NCBI GenBank assembly: GCA_014801865.1
Contig: JAAVDH010000023.1
Location: forward strand, 1-53,873
Length of the DNA: 53,873 bases
Direction of reading: 5' to 3'
Source of the DNA: Bacteroides sp.
GTDB lineage: Bacteria > Bacteroidota > Bacteroidia > Bacteroidales > Muribaculaceae
The notes below the pieces were generated by a model. The model saw only the letters and a list, made by a program, of their open reading frames with translations, was not told the DNA's origin and did not search any database. The position numbers and the translations under genes are program-made. This document shows positions 27,199-35,349 of the stretch, piece by piece. Within the stretch, counting starts at the first letter, position 1, and the number at the start of each line of letters is the position of its first letter.

Positions 27199-27593
27199 TG
27201 TACAGATGGCGTGGCATATTTGCTGTGGCCATAGCTGTGGCTGCGATTGCAGGTATAGTGTTGCTGTACAGCAATTTTGATCCCTCGTCCACATGGTGGA
27301 TGCCACGCTGCCCTTCAAAATTAATCACAGGCTTTGACTGTCCCGGATGTGGCAGTCAAAGGGCAATACACGCACTGCTCCACGGCGATTTGGCCGGGGC
27401 AGTGCGTTATAATTTCATGATATTCCCGGCCATGGCTATGGTGGTCCTGCTGCTCGTAGCTCAGCTTGGACGTCACCGATGGAGAGCAATGGGGCGTATG
27501 CACAATCTTCTCAACTCCACTCCGGTGATACTCACTGTGATTGTCGTGATGATAGTGTGGTGGGTGGTAAGAAATATATTCTGGCCTGTATGA
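27195..27593 (+). CDS. DUF2752 family membrane protein
   Basis: A 132-residue protein with three hydrophobic segments (about residues 5-24, 70-92 and 108-130) and the DUF2752 core: CPSKLITGFDCPGCGSQRA, whose Cys-Pro-x-Cys-Gly is the family hallmark, followed by LLHGDLAGAVRYNF. The function of the family is unknown. The start overlaps the preceding stop as ATGA; a frame extension further upstream belongs to the neighbour. It converges on xerD with only 19 bases between them. Pairing of DUF2752 with GYF_2/CD225 proteins recurs in Bacteroidetes as I recall. Confidence 0.85.
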   Translation: MMYRWRGIFAVAIAVAAIAGIVLLYSNFDPSSTWWMPRCPSKLITGFDCPGCGSQRAIHALLHGDLAGAVRYNFMIFPAMAMVVLLLVAQLGRHRWRAMGRMHNLLNSTPVILTVIVVMIVWWVVRNIFWPV

Positions 27594-27612
27594 CGGTAGG
27601 CTACAGCGTAGG

Positions 27613-28524
27613 CTAACCGCGCCTGTTGCGCGGATGATGTGCGAGAATCTCTTCGTGAAGACGGTGGGCATCGATATGGAGATATATCTCGGTAGTGGAT
27701 ATATCCTCGTGGCCAAGCATCTGCTGGATGGCTCGCAGATTGGCTCCGCCCTCGAGCAGGTGTGTGGCAAAGGAGTGACGCAGGGTGTGAGGCGATATTA
27801 CGCGGCGTACACCGGCGAGTTCGCCGAGACGCTTTACTATCAATAATATCATGGTACGCGTCAGGTATCGTCCTCTACGGTTGAGAAACAGAATGTTCTC
27901 GCTTCCTGGCTTGATATCAAGCTCGCAGCGCTGCGTCATATATTCACGTATACACTCTACGGCCTGAGGTGACATAGGTACAAGACGCTCTTTATCACCC
28001 TTGCCTCTGACTACAAGGAACTGGTCGTCGAGATGCACTCGCGATATTTCGAGCGAGGTCAGCTCCGACACACGTAGTCCGCATCCGTAGAGGGTCTCCA
28101 TGATAGCTCTGTTGCGCATACCCTCGGGTGATGAGAGGTCAATGGCCTCTATCATACTGTCAATCTCCTCCGTAGTAAGCACCTCGGGCAGATGTTTACC
28201 GGCCGAGGGATTCTCGAGTAGCAGTGCAGGATTGGGATTACAGTAACCTTCGATATGCAGATAACGGAAGAAAGTGCGTACACCTGAAATAATACGGGCA
28301 CGAGATCTGACACTTATGCCCAAATCATGAAGCGAGGCGGCAAACGCCCTGAGATGATCAATAGTCACTTCACACAGGGAAGTGGCCGTTCCCTCAAGGA
28401 AATCAAAAAGTTTGTCAACGTCATGGAGATAGCCGTCGAGGGTATTGACACTCAGTCCGCGCTCAAGGCGCAGATATGCGGCAAACATCTCCGCTATCTG
28501 TTCGCGTGATATATCGTCAGTCAT
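27613..28524 (-). CDS. xerD: Site-specific tyrosine recombinase XerD
   Basis: A 303-residue tyrosine recombinase that acts with XerC at dif to resolve chromosome dimers. The N-terminal SAM-like DNA-binding domain covers about residues 8-95. Catalytic residues are all visible: Arg151 (CGLRVSELTS), Lys175 (RGKGDKERLVP), His246 and Arg249 (HTLRHSFATHLLEGG), His272 (LGHEDISTTEIY) and the nucleophile Tyr281. Length and the lack of an integrase-type arm-binding domain make this the housekeeping enzyme, not a phage integrase. Its first four bases overlap the end of the preceding gene. Confidence 0.93.
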   Translation of the reverse strand: MTDDISREQIAEMFAAYLRLERGLSVNTLDGYLHDVDKLFDFLEGTATSLCEVTIDHLRAFAASLHDLGISVRSRARIISGVRTFFRYLHIEGYCNPNPALLLENPSAGKHLPEVLTTEEIDSMIEAIDLSSPEGMRNRAIMETLYGCGLRVSELTSLEISRVHLDDQFLVVRGKGDKERLVPMSPQAVECIREYMTQRCELDIKPGSENILFLNRRGRYLTRTMILLIVKRLGELAGVRRVISPHTLRHSFATHLLEGGANLRAIQQMLGHEDISTTEIYLHIDAHRLHEEILAHHPRNRRG

Positions 28525-29102
28525 AGCCGATAGTCTTTTGCCGCGAGAGATGAGGTGAGCACCATTATGGCCGCGTGGCCTATAAAGAACACCTGTCCTG
28601 ACGTGCGTTTCGCCATGGCCTCAGATAAACGTAGGGATATAGCTTCAGAGCGGATATCGGGCCACACGACGAATGTATGTATGCGGCGTGCACAACATTG
28701 CTCTATAGGAGGCATGGGATCATCGGGAGATGATATTACCCATACTTCCCCGGCCGGGGATTTCTTTTGCTGTGCTGTGTTTGTCACACTCGCTCTCTTC
28801 GACGGATGATATAGGCGGGTCACCTCCTGAAAAGCTCTGTCAGAGCCGGGATGCATGACCGTAGTATCGGCCATGACCAGAAGCCGGTAATATCGGCGCA
28901 ACATGGCTGACGAGGTTCCTGTAGAGCGGGCTATGCGGTTAATGGCGCTATAGGCCGCATAACCGTAGCGCCGCTGTTCGTTGATAATATCGTTGATAAA
29001 ACGAAAAGCGAAAGGGGAGTGTACGCCGAATCCCCTTCTGCACCGCATACGCGACAGAGGGCGGGATATGGGACGTAACATACGGCGTACGATTCCTTTC
29101 AT
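28521..29102 (-). CDS. Reduced methyltransferase-like protein
   Basis: A 193-residue soluble basic protein. The N-terminal RCRRGFGVHSPFAFRFINDI is the hallmark of a Bacteroidetes family of class I SAM-dependent methyltransferases, and the C-terminal IMVLTSSLAAKDYRL resembles that family's last strand. Between them I find no glycine-rich SAM-binding loop; the family's core is replaced by a short, Ser/Lys-rich stretch. It is therefore probably an inactive or repurposed relative. It lies 17 bases after yfhO and overlaps xerD by four bases, so all three form one transcription unit. Confidence 0.7.
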   Translation of the reverse strand: MKGIVRRMLRPISRPLSRMRCRRGFGVHSPFAFRFINDIINEQRRYGYAAYSAINRIARSTGTSSAMLRRYYRLLVMADTTVMHPGSDRAFQEVTRLYHPSKRASVTNTAQQKKSPAGEVWVISSPDDPMPPIEQCCARRIHTFVVWPDIRSEAISLRLSEAMAKRTSGQVFFIGHAAIMVLTSSLAAKDYRL

Positions 29103-29119
29103 AGCTTATCTTACTCTGT

Positions 29120-31681
29120 TTATTCCTGTCTGCGTGCCTTGACCACGAATGAGCCTATAGCCAGAGCCACGAGCAGATATATGAGTATTACTGATACAGT
29201 GGCGAGGGTATCGGTCACGTGGAGAGATTCAGGATCGAATGTCATTTCTACAGTATGACTACCGGCAGGTATGCGCAGGGCGCGTAGCACATAGTCAACG
29301 CGGGCAATCTCTGCGGGTGTGCCATCGATGGTGGCATTCCATCCCCAAGGGAAGTATACCTCTGAGAATACGGCTATACCTCCCTGACGAGAGTCGGCAT
29401 GATAAGTCAGGCGATTAGGGCGATAGGAAGTAAGACGTATCGCATCGGTGGAGTCGGCCGGGGATGCTTCGCCGAGTATATGTCTGAATGTTTCGTCGGC
29501 CACGGCCACACGGCGTGGGTCGTAGAGATCAAGACCGGCCATTTCACTATCGGCACCATTGACGTAGGCTACTGTGTCTACCATCCATGCATTGCCGTAA
29601 GCTTCATTATTAAACAGTGGCTGACCCTGATAGTCCACGATATAGCGGGCATTGAGCATATTGAGCACATTCCAGTCGGCCTCCGAGGGATTGTTGGTAA
29701 GGAAGTTACCGAGATGACGGTCTATGAGGTCCTGATAGCGAGTGAGCTTGGCGGCGTGGTAACCTCCTATAGTCTTGTGGCGATAGCTGGGGTCGGGCTG
29801 CCAGAACTGCGGCAGATTCATCACACGGTAGTGAGATGTGGTGTCGGAGAGTATAACACGGTCAGTCTGAGTCATAGGGAAGGGATCGCCGGTGGCGAGA
29901 TTACGTGCCACGAAACTGTCATGGTCAAGATAACGCTTATTGACAGTAATGAGGTCGGCGGCAACTACTATACCCACTCCGGCTACCATCACTGCGGCAC
30001 TGACGCGACGGCGGAAGTAAAGGAGAAGAATAACGAGTCCGGCAGCCACTATAATGAGACTGCGCAGGCCGTCGGCACGTACCATCGAGTAGCGCAGCGA
30101 TTCAACAGCAGAGTAAATCGAGGGATTTGACAGACTGAGCTGCATAGCTGTACGGGCATCTACGCCCTGCTGCGCGAGTCCCTGAGCTATCATGGCATCG
30201 ATATTGCGGTCAGCTTCGGTGATAGCGTTTCCGTAGAATGATGGCATCACCATAGCTATCAGACATAGCGCAAGGACTATGCCGAAGCTCCAGTAGAGAG
30301 GACGGCGGTATTGCTGCCATGCCTCATCAATATTCTTGTTTGTCAGAAGCTGCTGCAGAGCCATGACGGCAAGCAACGGCATAGTAAACTCGGCTATGAC
30401 CAGTATACTCTCTACAGTGCGGAACTTGGCATACATGGGCATATAGTCAATCATCAGGTCGGTGAGCCACATGAAGTTGCGTCCGAGGGCAAGGAGCAGT
30501 GAAAGGGCTGTAAGCACTACGAGGACCCATTTCAGTGGACCGCGTACAATGATACATCCCAGCAGGAAGAGCGCTACGATGAGGGCACCCACGTAGACGG
30601 GGCCATTGGTTGACTCCGGTTCGCCGAAGTATTGTGACATATACTCGAGGTAGGTCATGGTCATGCGGTCGGCCTGACCTGCCTTTGCCATATCCTGCGC
30701 ATCGTCGAGTGAGGCCAGATTGAGCATTTTCATCGAACCTTTTTCGGGCTTCACGGAAGCACCACCCTTGACATTGGGAATGAGCAGGGTAAATGTCTCG
30801 GAGGTACCATAACTGTATTGAGTTATATAGTCGCGGTCAAGTCCGGCAGACGAAGAGGGAGCTTGTCCGTCGGGACGTGACAGTTCGGAGTGTCCTCCTC
30901 GGATGGTCTCCTTAGAGTATTCGTATGTGTTGTAGAGGCTTGGTGAGTTGGCGGCTACGGCAAGTACGGCGGCTACGGCAAGCAGTCCTGTGGCTATGCC
31001 CCATTGGCGAAGCCGGCCGTTGCGTATGGCACTGATGAGATAAGCTATCACAAATCCTACGATAACGAACAGGAAGTAGTAGCTCATCTGAGGATGGTTA
31101 GATGAAATCTGCATCATGGCTGACAGAGCGGCAAGGGCTGCACCGGCCATATAGCGTCCGCGATAGGCGAGTACGATACCCGCGATCGTCGGGGGTATGT
31201 ATGCTAAGGTCACAAACTTCCATATATGACCCGCGCCGATAATGATGATGAAGTAAGAGGAGAAGCCATAAGCGATGGCCCCTATCAGAGCCACATACCA
31301 CCGCATACGCATTGCCAGTCCGAGGATGAAGAACCCTATCATCATCATGGCCAGCAGATTGGAGGGGGAGGGAAGACCGAGACCCATCAACGAGTTGATC
31401 CACGTGAAGAGTCGGCTCGAGGGATAGGAGGGAGCTATCTGGAAGGTAGGCATTCCGGAGAATACCGAGTTGGTCCAGCGTGTTGTTTCTCCCGTAGCCT
31501 CAGTGAATGCTTTGGCCTCCTGGCCTATGGCGATACCCTGCTGAGTGTCATACTGGCGCAGGACATTGCCCTGCAGTGCGTCGGGATAAAAATAGATGAC
31601 TGCTATGGCAGCGATAGCCACAATGGAGATGATGATGCCCCACAGCGAGTGGGCGCGAAGATAAGCGTATAGACGTGTCAT
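29120..31681 (-). CDS. YfhO family integral membrane protein
   Basis: An 853-residue polytopic membrane protein of the YfhO family, a GT-C-like glycosyltransferase fold linked in some bacteria to glycosylation of teichoic acid or lipoproteins; the role in Bacteroidetes is not known to me. About a dozen hydrophobic helices are visible, with a large extracytoplasmic domain near residues 600-800 (YRVMNLPQFWQPDPSYRHKT in that region) and a last helix before KARRQE. The start at MTRLYAYLRAHSLWG was chosen because it directly precedes the first helix; 61 upstream codons remain open but read through the promoter of the divergent mntA gene. Confidence 0.88.
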   Translation of the reverse strand: MTRLYAYLRAHSLWGIIISIVAIAAIAVIYFYPDALQGNVLRQYDTQQGIAIGQEAKAFTEATGETTRWTNSVFSGMPTFQIAPSYPSSRLFTWINSLMGLGLPSPSNLLAMMMIGFFILGLAMRMRWYVALIGAIAYGFSSYFIIIIGAGHIWKFVTLAYIPPTIAGIVLAYRGRYMAGAALAALSAMMQISSNHPQMSYYFLFVIVGFVIAYLISAIRNGRLRQWGIATGLLAVAAVLAVAANSPSLYNTYEYSKETIRGGHSELSRPDGQAPSSSAGLDRDYITQYSYGTSETFTLLIPNVKGGASVKPEKGSMKMLNLASLDDAQDMAKAGQADRMTMTYLEYMSQYFGEPESTNGPVYVGALIVALFLLGCIIVRGPLKWVLVVLTALSLLLALGRNFMWLTDLMIDYMPMYAKFRTVESILVIAEFTMPLLAVMALQQLLTNKNIDEAWQQYRRPLYWSFGIVLALCLIAMVMPSFYGNAITEADRNIDAMIAQGLAQQGVDARTAMQLSLSNPSIYSAVESLRYSMVRADGLRSLIIVAAGLVILLLYFRRRVSAAVMVAGVGIVVAADLITVNKRYLDHDSFVARNLATGDPFPMTQTDRVILSDTTSHYRVMNLPQFWQPDPSYRHKTIGGYHAAKLTRYQDLIDRHLGNFLTNNPSEADWNVLNMLNARYIVDYQGQPLFNNEAYGNAWMVDTVAYVNGADSEMAGLDLYDPRRVAVADETFRHILGEASPADSTDAIRLTSYRPNRLTYHADSRQGGIAVFSEVYFPWGWNATIDGTPAEIARVDYVLRALRIPAGSHTVEMTFDPESLHVTDTLATVSVILIYLLVALAIGSFVVKARRQE

Positions 31682-31747
31682 GATTTCAGTGTCACGAAGT
31701 GATGTTCTTTCTGCCCGTAAAGTTACGGAATTTCCCCCATATTGTGT

Positions 31748-31755
31748 TATCTTTG
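31748..31755 (+). promoter_or_regulatory. -7 box just before mntA
   Basis: TATCTTTG fits TAnnTTTG and ends only five bases before the ATG at 31761. A transcript from it would be nearly leaderless or would use the in-frame ATG at 31776 or 31782. The -33 half is poor. Confidence 0.45.
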
Positions 31756-31760
31756 CGTGT

Positions 31761-32072
31761 ATGAAGTTGATAGAGATGAATATGGACAGGATCATTGCTC
31801 TGTGTAAAAAGTACAGAGTAGCTAAGTTATGGGTATTTGGCTCAATTCTTACTCCACGCTTCAATGATCAGAGCGATGTGGACTTTTCAGTAAATTTTGA
31901 TGCTGAAGCCATTAAAAAAGAGGGACTCGACTGGGCTGATACTTTTTTCGACTTCATGCATGGATTAGAGGAAATATTTGGACGTCGCGTAGACTTAGTC
32001 TGCGATGATGCCGTAAAGAATCACATTTTCAGAAAAGAATTAGACACCACCAAACAATTAATATATGGATGA
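31761..32072 (+). CDS. mntA: MntA-type antitoxin nucleotidyltransferase
   Basis: A 103-residue minimal nucleotidyltransferase (DNA polymerase beta fold). The catalytic motif is GS at residues 27-28, ten residues, then DVD at 39-41 (GSILTPRFNDQSDVDF), the GSx10DxD signature. In MntA/HepT systems this enzyme AMPylates a Tyr of the HepT toxin and so neutralises it. Its end overlaps hepT by eight bases, typical of the module. The pair is more AT-rich than the flanking yfhO and gldE genes, suggesting acquisition. Starts at 31776 or 31782 are also possible given the -7 box close by. Confidence 0.88.
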   Translation: MKLIEMNMDRIIALCKKYRVAKLWVFGSILTPRFNDQSDVDFSVNFDAEAIKKEGLDWADTFFDFMHGLEEIFGRRVDLVCDDAVKNHIFRKELDTTKQLIYG

Positions 32073-32415
32073 GCGTATTCTAAAGTATCTCCATGATATG
32101 ATTGATGCAATTCAAGAAATAGACGAAGCTTCAGTTCGTTTCGGAAAGTCGTATGCGGTTTTTGAAGGAGATGTGGTTTACCGTAAGTTTGTTGAACGAA
32201 ATATAGAGATACTTGGTGAGGCTATGAATAGAATCCTTAAAGTCTCTCCTGAGGTATCAATTACGTCGGCACGTAAGATTGTGGATACACGCAATTATGT
32301 GATTCATGCATATGATTCACTTAAACCGGATATCCTATGGGCTATAGTAGTTAACCATCTTCCATTGCTAAAGAAAGAGATTATGGCACTTTTGGAGTGT
32401 CATGCAACGTCATAG
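32065..32415 (+). CDS. hepT: HepT-type toxin (HEPN ribonuclease)
   Basis: A 116-residue all-helical HEPN protein. The active-site motif is RNYVIHAY: Arg76, His81 and Tyr83, fitting the Rx4HxY motif in which the Tyr is the site AMPylated by the partner MntA. The segment RKFVERNIEILGEAMNRI is also typical of HepT (DUF86). Family members cleave RNA or tRNA when unmodified. All key residues are present, so the toxin looks intact. It ends 147 bases before gldE. Confidence 0.88.
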   Translation: MDERILKYLHDMIDAIQEIDEASVRFGKSYAVFEGDVVYRKFVERNIEILGEAMNRILKVSPEVSITSARKIVDTRNYVIHAYDSLKPDILWAIVVNHLPLLKKEIMALLECHATS

Positions 32416-32440
32416 TATTCGCTGACTTCGCTGAGTGGGC

Positions 32441-32472
32441 TTTGGTTATGTGGCGGAGGTTTGCTAACTTTG
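32441..32472 (+). promoter_or_regulatory. Promoter of the gldE operon
   Basis: TTTG (32441-32444), 20 bases, then TAACTTTG (32465-32472): a full match to the Bacteroidetes -33/-7 consensus. Transcription would start near 32479 and give a leader of about 85 bases. Confidence 0.8.
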
Positions 32473-32562
32473 CGGTCGCTGACCGAAAAGGGGTGGAGCG
32501 GACGTGTGTCCGGGTTCACTTGTTTAAGGGTCAGATGATTTGTCTTACCAATACTGTAGATT

Positions 32563-33927
32563 TTGGATACTGATCCTCTTCCAAGCCTCGGGGCTTTGTG
32601 TAATTTACTTCTTGATATCAACTTTCAGCTGCCGGACACTTTCGGGTGGGACCGCATAGCGGCTATAGTATGCGCGTTGTTGTGTCTTGTTATTTCCGGA
32701 TTCGTATCGGGAAGCGAGATAGCATATTTTTCTCTTGACGAACAGCAGATAGATGACCTTGAGGAGGATGGGCCTAACTCAAGCCGTATCCTTCAATTGC
32801 TGCGTCAGCCCGAACGGTTGTTGGCTACGATACTCATAGCTAATAATCTGGTCAATGTGACGATTGTAGTACTGCTTAATTTTGCTCTGGGTCCGGTATT
32901 TGACGGTATGAGCGAGTGGTTGAGCTTCGTATTGCAGACCGTTCTGCTTACTTTCCTGATATTGCTTTTCGGCGAGATTCTGCCAAAACTTGTGGCCAAT
33001 GCCAATAATCTGCGCTGGGTGCGCTGGAGTGCTCCCGTGGTTCAGATGATAATGAGTGTATTCCATCCCATATCATCCCTGTTGGTGAAGAGTACTGTTG
33101 TGGTCAATCGTGTAGTGACAAAGAAGCGGGAGGATGTTACAGCCGATGAGTTGTCGCATGCGCTGGAGATTACCGATGTGAAGGCCGAGCAGGAGAAGGA
33201 TATGCTCGAGGGTATATTGCGCTTCGGCGATACTACGGCGTCGGAAATTATGACTCCGCGTGTAGACATGACGGGAATCGAGCTTTCAGCCTCGTTTGAT
33301 GAGGTAATGAAAATCGTAATAGAGAGTGGTTACTCACGTCTGCCGGTGTTTGACGGCACACAGGATAATATCAAGGGCATATTGTATTCGCGCGATCTGT
33401 TGCCATTCGTGGATGCCCGAGATGATGACTTCGACTGGCGCAAACTTTTGCGCGAACCGTACTATGTGCCGGAGTCACGTATGATCGATGACCTGCTTGA
33501 GGATTTCCGCAAGCGCCGTATACATTTGGCGGTGGTAATTGACGAGTATGGCGGCACGCAAGGCCTCGTTACCCTCGAGGATGTGCTCGAAGAGATAGTG
33601 GGCGACATCAATGATGAATACGATGAGGAGGAAACGCACTTCAAGCGCCTCCCCGACAATACTTATATCTTTGAGGGAAAGACTCTGCTTGGTGATTTCT
33701 TTAAGATAGTGGACCTTGACGAGGATGACTATAAGGAGGTGGCAGAGGATTGTGAGACTCTGGCCGGTATGTTGCTGGCCATCAAGGGTGATTTTCCCAA
33801 GGAGAAGGAGAGTCTTGTATACGGGCGGTGTCGATTCCTTGTGCTTGACATCACGGCTCATCGCATAACCAGTGTGAGGGTAAAGGTGATGCCCGAACCT
33901 CAGGAACCTACCCCGGCGGTAAGATGA
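32563..33927 (+). CDS. gldE: GldE-like CorC/HlyC-family membrane protein
   Basis: A 454-residue protein with an N-terminal CNNM/DUF21-type membrane domain (helices about residues 27-50, 90-115, 120-150 and 160-180), a pair of CBS domains (about 215-345; ASEIMTPRVDMTGIE, HLAVVIDEYGGTQGLVTLEDVLEEIVGDI in two blocks) and a C-terminal CorC_HlyC transporter-associated domain. In Bacteroidetes the copy next to gldD is called GldE and is linked to gliding/T9SS. The start is TTG at 32563: no ATG occurs upstream of the membrane domain, and MDTDPLPSLG resembles relatives. The frame overlaps gldD by four bases (ATGA). Confidence 0.9.
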   Translation: MDTDPLPSLGALCNLLLDINFQLPDTFGWDRIAAIVCALLCLVISGFVSGSEIAYFSLDEQQIDDLEEDGPNSSRILQLLRQPERLLATILIANNLVNVTIVVLLNFALGPVFDGMSEWLSFVLQTVLLTFLILLFGEILPKLVANANNLRWVRWSAPVVQMIMSVFHPISSLLVKSTVVVNRVVTKKREDVTADELSHALEITDVKAEQEKDMLEGILRFGDTTASEIMTPRVDMTGIELSASFDEVMKIVIESGYSRLPVFDGTQDNIKGILYSRDLLPFVDARDDDFDWRKLLREPYYVPESRMIDDLLEDFRKRRIHLAVVIDEYGGTQGLVTLEDVLEEIVGDINDEYDEEETHFKRLPDNTYIFEGKTLLGDFFKIVDLDEDDYKEVAEDCETLAGMLLAIKGDFPKEKESLVYGRCRFLVLDITAHRITSVRVKVMPEPQEPTPAVR

Positions 33928-34544
33928 GAAAGCGGTCAATACTTGCTTTTGCCATAGCCATAGCTGTGGCTGTGGTGTCGCTTATCCTGCCGACAGGATG
34001 TGCGGGCGACAATCATGTGGCGGTACCACGCCCTAAGGGTTATCCGCGTCAGCCGCAGATAGGCGATGTATATATTGCGCCGGAGGGTGCTCCCGCGGGG
34101 TTTGTAATGAATAGTGACGCCAGACTGGTAGAGTCGTCTGACTCGACTCGCAGCGGGGAGTGGATAACGGTGGAATATCCCATGTATGATGCTACGGTCT
34201 ACTACACGTTCTCTCCTGTCACGCCATTGACAGCCGATGGTGTATTGAAGAATCGCCTTGAGCGAATGAGGCTTAATTTCGCTGGTGTACCGATAAGTAC
34301 ACGTCCTATCAAGGTCAATGGTAAGGGTGGTGAGAGTGGCTCTTACAATATGTGGGACGGACAGATTATGACCACGAGAGAAAAGTGTGCCTTTCCGGTG
34401 CAATTCATACTCCGCAGCCCCGATATGATAGTCAGTGGCAGTCTTTTCATGCCCTCCATGACGGTTAACCCCGACTCTGTAGCCCCCGCCGTAGAGATAA
34501 TCACGCGTGACATAGAGCGCAGTGTCAGTGGCCTGTATAAGTGA
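33924..34544 (+). CDS. gldD: GldD-like gliding/T9SS lipoprotein
   Basis: A 206-residue lipoprotein with lipobox LPTGC ending at Cys26. It carries the family pattern PRPKGYPRQP soon after the Cys and later EYPMYDATVYYTFSPV. GldD is needed for gliding and type IX secretion in Flavobacterium; its molecular job is unclear. The ATGA overlap with gldE fits the conserved gldE-gldD pair. It is followed nine bases later by a phosphopantetheinyl transferase, also a recurring neighbour. Together with PorZ and the CTD-bearing proteins it argues for a working T9SS. Confidence 0.85.
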   Translation: MRKRSILAFAIAIAVAVVSLILPTGCAGDNHVAVPRPKGYPRQPQIGDVYIAPEGAPAGFVMNSDARLVESSDSTRSGEWITVEYPMYDATVYYTFSPVTPLTADGVLKNRLERMRLNFAGVPISTRPIKVNGKGGESGSYNMWDGQIMTTREKCAFPVQFILRSPDMIVSGSLFMPSMTVNPDSVAPAVEIITRDIERSVSGLYK

Positions 34545-34553
34545 TAAACGGCT

Positions 34554-35183
34554 ATGAGTGACTGTATGGTTCGGTTCATGAGGTTATGCAGCGCTGACGT
34601 ATACGTTGTGGCCATAGATACGGCATCCTCAGGTGTAGATGTCCGTAAGCGGGAAAAACAGGGGGTGGAGGCTCTTATGCTGTATCGTTTCGGTCATGAG
34701 GTTACTGTGCGGCATCGTCCTTCGGGCGCACCCTATGCCGACTATACAGCAGACCATAGAGAGAGCGCTGAAATACTTCCCTCTATATCGCTTAGTCATG
34801 GTGGAGGTTGGGCTGTGTTAGCAGTTGGCGGTATACGTGACGCGATTGGTGTAGACATTGAGGCTCCCCGAAATCAGCTCTTCAGAGTAATCGACCGATT
34901 TGTTTCCCCTACGGAGAAAGAGCGGTGGGACTGTACGTCGCTCAGTGTGCTACAGTGGCTGTGGACAGTAAAGGAGGCAGTGTATAAGGCTGCTCTCACC
35001 CCCGGGCTTCCCTTGAAGGAGATTGAAGTGTTGACCCCTTGCCTGACTCGGGTTCGTACTCTACGGGCTGAGTTCGCCACAGAGTCAGTAAAGCTAAATG
35101 AATGTACCCTCACTGTGGCCCGGCCTAAAGGTGTAATAATAAACGTCGGCTCCGTAAATCAAAGTGAGGATGACGAGCGTTAA
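34554..35183 (+). CDS. 4'-phosphopantetheinyl transferase (Sfp type)
   Basis: A 209-residue transferase that loads the phosphopantetheine arm of CoA onto carrier proteins. Sfp-type motifs are ISLSHGGGWAVLAV, GVDIEAPR (about residues 99-106) with the Mg-binding Asp and Glu, and WTVKEAVYKA (about 137-146). Length sits in the Sfp/EntD range, larger than AcpS (about 120). No carrier protein or synthase gene lies nearby, so it may serve the fatty-acid ACP or a distant pathway. It probably belongs to the gldE operon. Confidence 0.92.
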   Translation: MSDCMVRFMRLCSADVYVVAIDTASSGVDVRKREKQGVEALMLYRFGHEVTVRHRPSGAPYADYTADHRESAEILPSISLSHGGGWAVLAVGGIRDAIGVDIEAPRNQLFRVIDRFVSPTEKERWDCTSLSVLQWLWTVKEAVYKAALTPGLPLKEIEVLTPCLTRVRTLRAEFATESVKLNECTLTVARPKGVIINVGSVNQSEDDER

Positions 35184-35198
35184 ATATTATAGTAAGCT

Positions 35199-35345
35199 CT
35201 TAAGTAAGTCGTAAAAATTATTTTATACTATCTTTGAGAATATTTTGGAGATAGTTAAAATACTAACCTTGTGATACATTAAAATAATTTTGTAGATTTA
35301 CTTAATAGTTAATTCGGTTTAAATTCAAACACACTCTTACTTAAG
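35199..35345. repeat. AT-rich leader repeat, copy B
   Basis: Bounded by CTTAAGTAAG (35199-35208) and its reverse complement CTTACTTAAG (35336-35345). It contains ACATTAAAATAATTTTGTAG (shared with copies A and C) and, at 35311-35339, AATTCGGTTTAAA followed by AAACACACTCTTA, closely matching 106-134 of the end repeat. It therefore links the two repeat families. It lies immediately upstream of the TPR protein gene. Confidence 0.7.
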
Positions 35346-35349
35346 CTTA

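Noticed and set aside
27613-28524. Tyrosine recombinase as a mark of an integrative element
   Set aside because: It has the length and residues of housekeeping XerD, overlaps a non-mobile gene, and no attachment repeats, relaxase or phage genes are near.
29399-30130. Long plus-strand open frame opposite yfhO
   Set aside because: It lies wholly inside the clear yfhO coding sequence; the composition is that of an antisense shadow and no family is recognisable.
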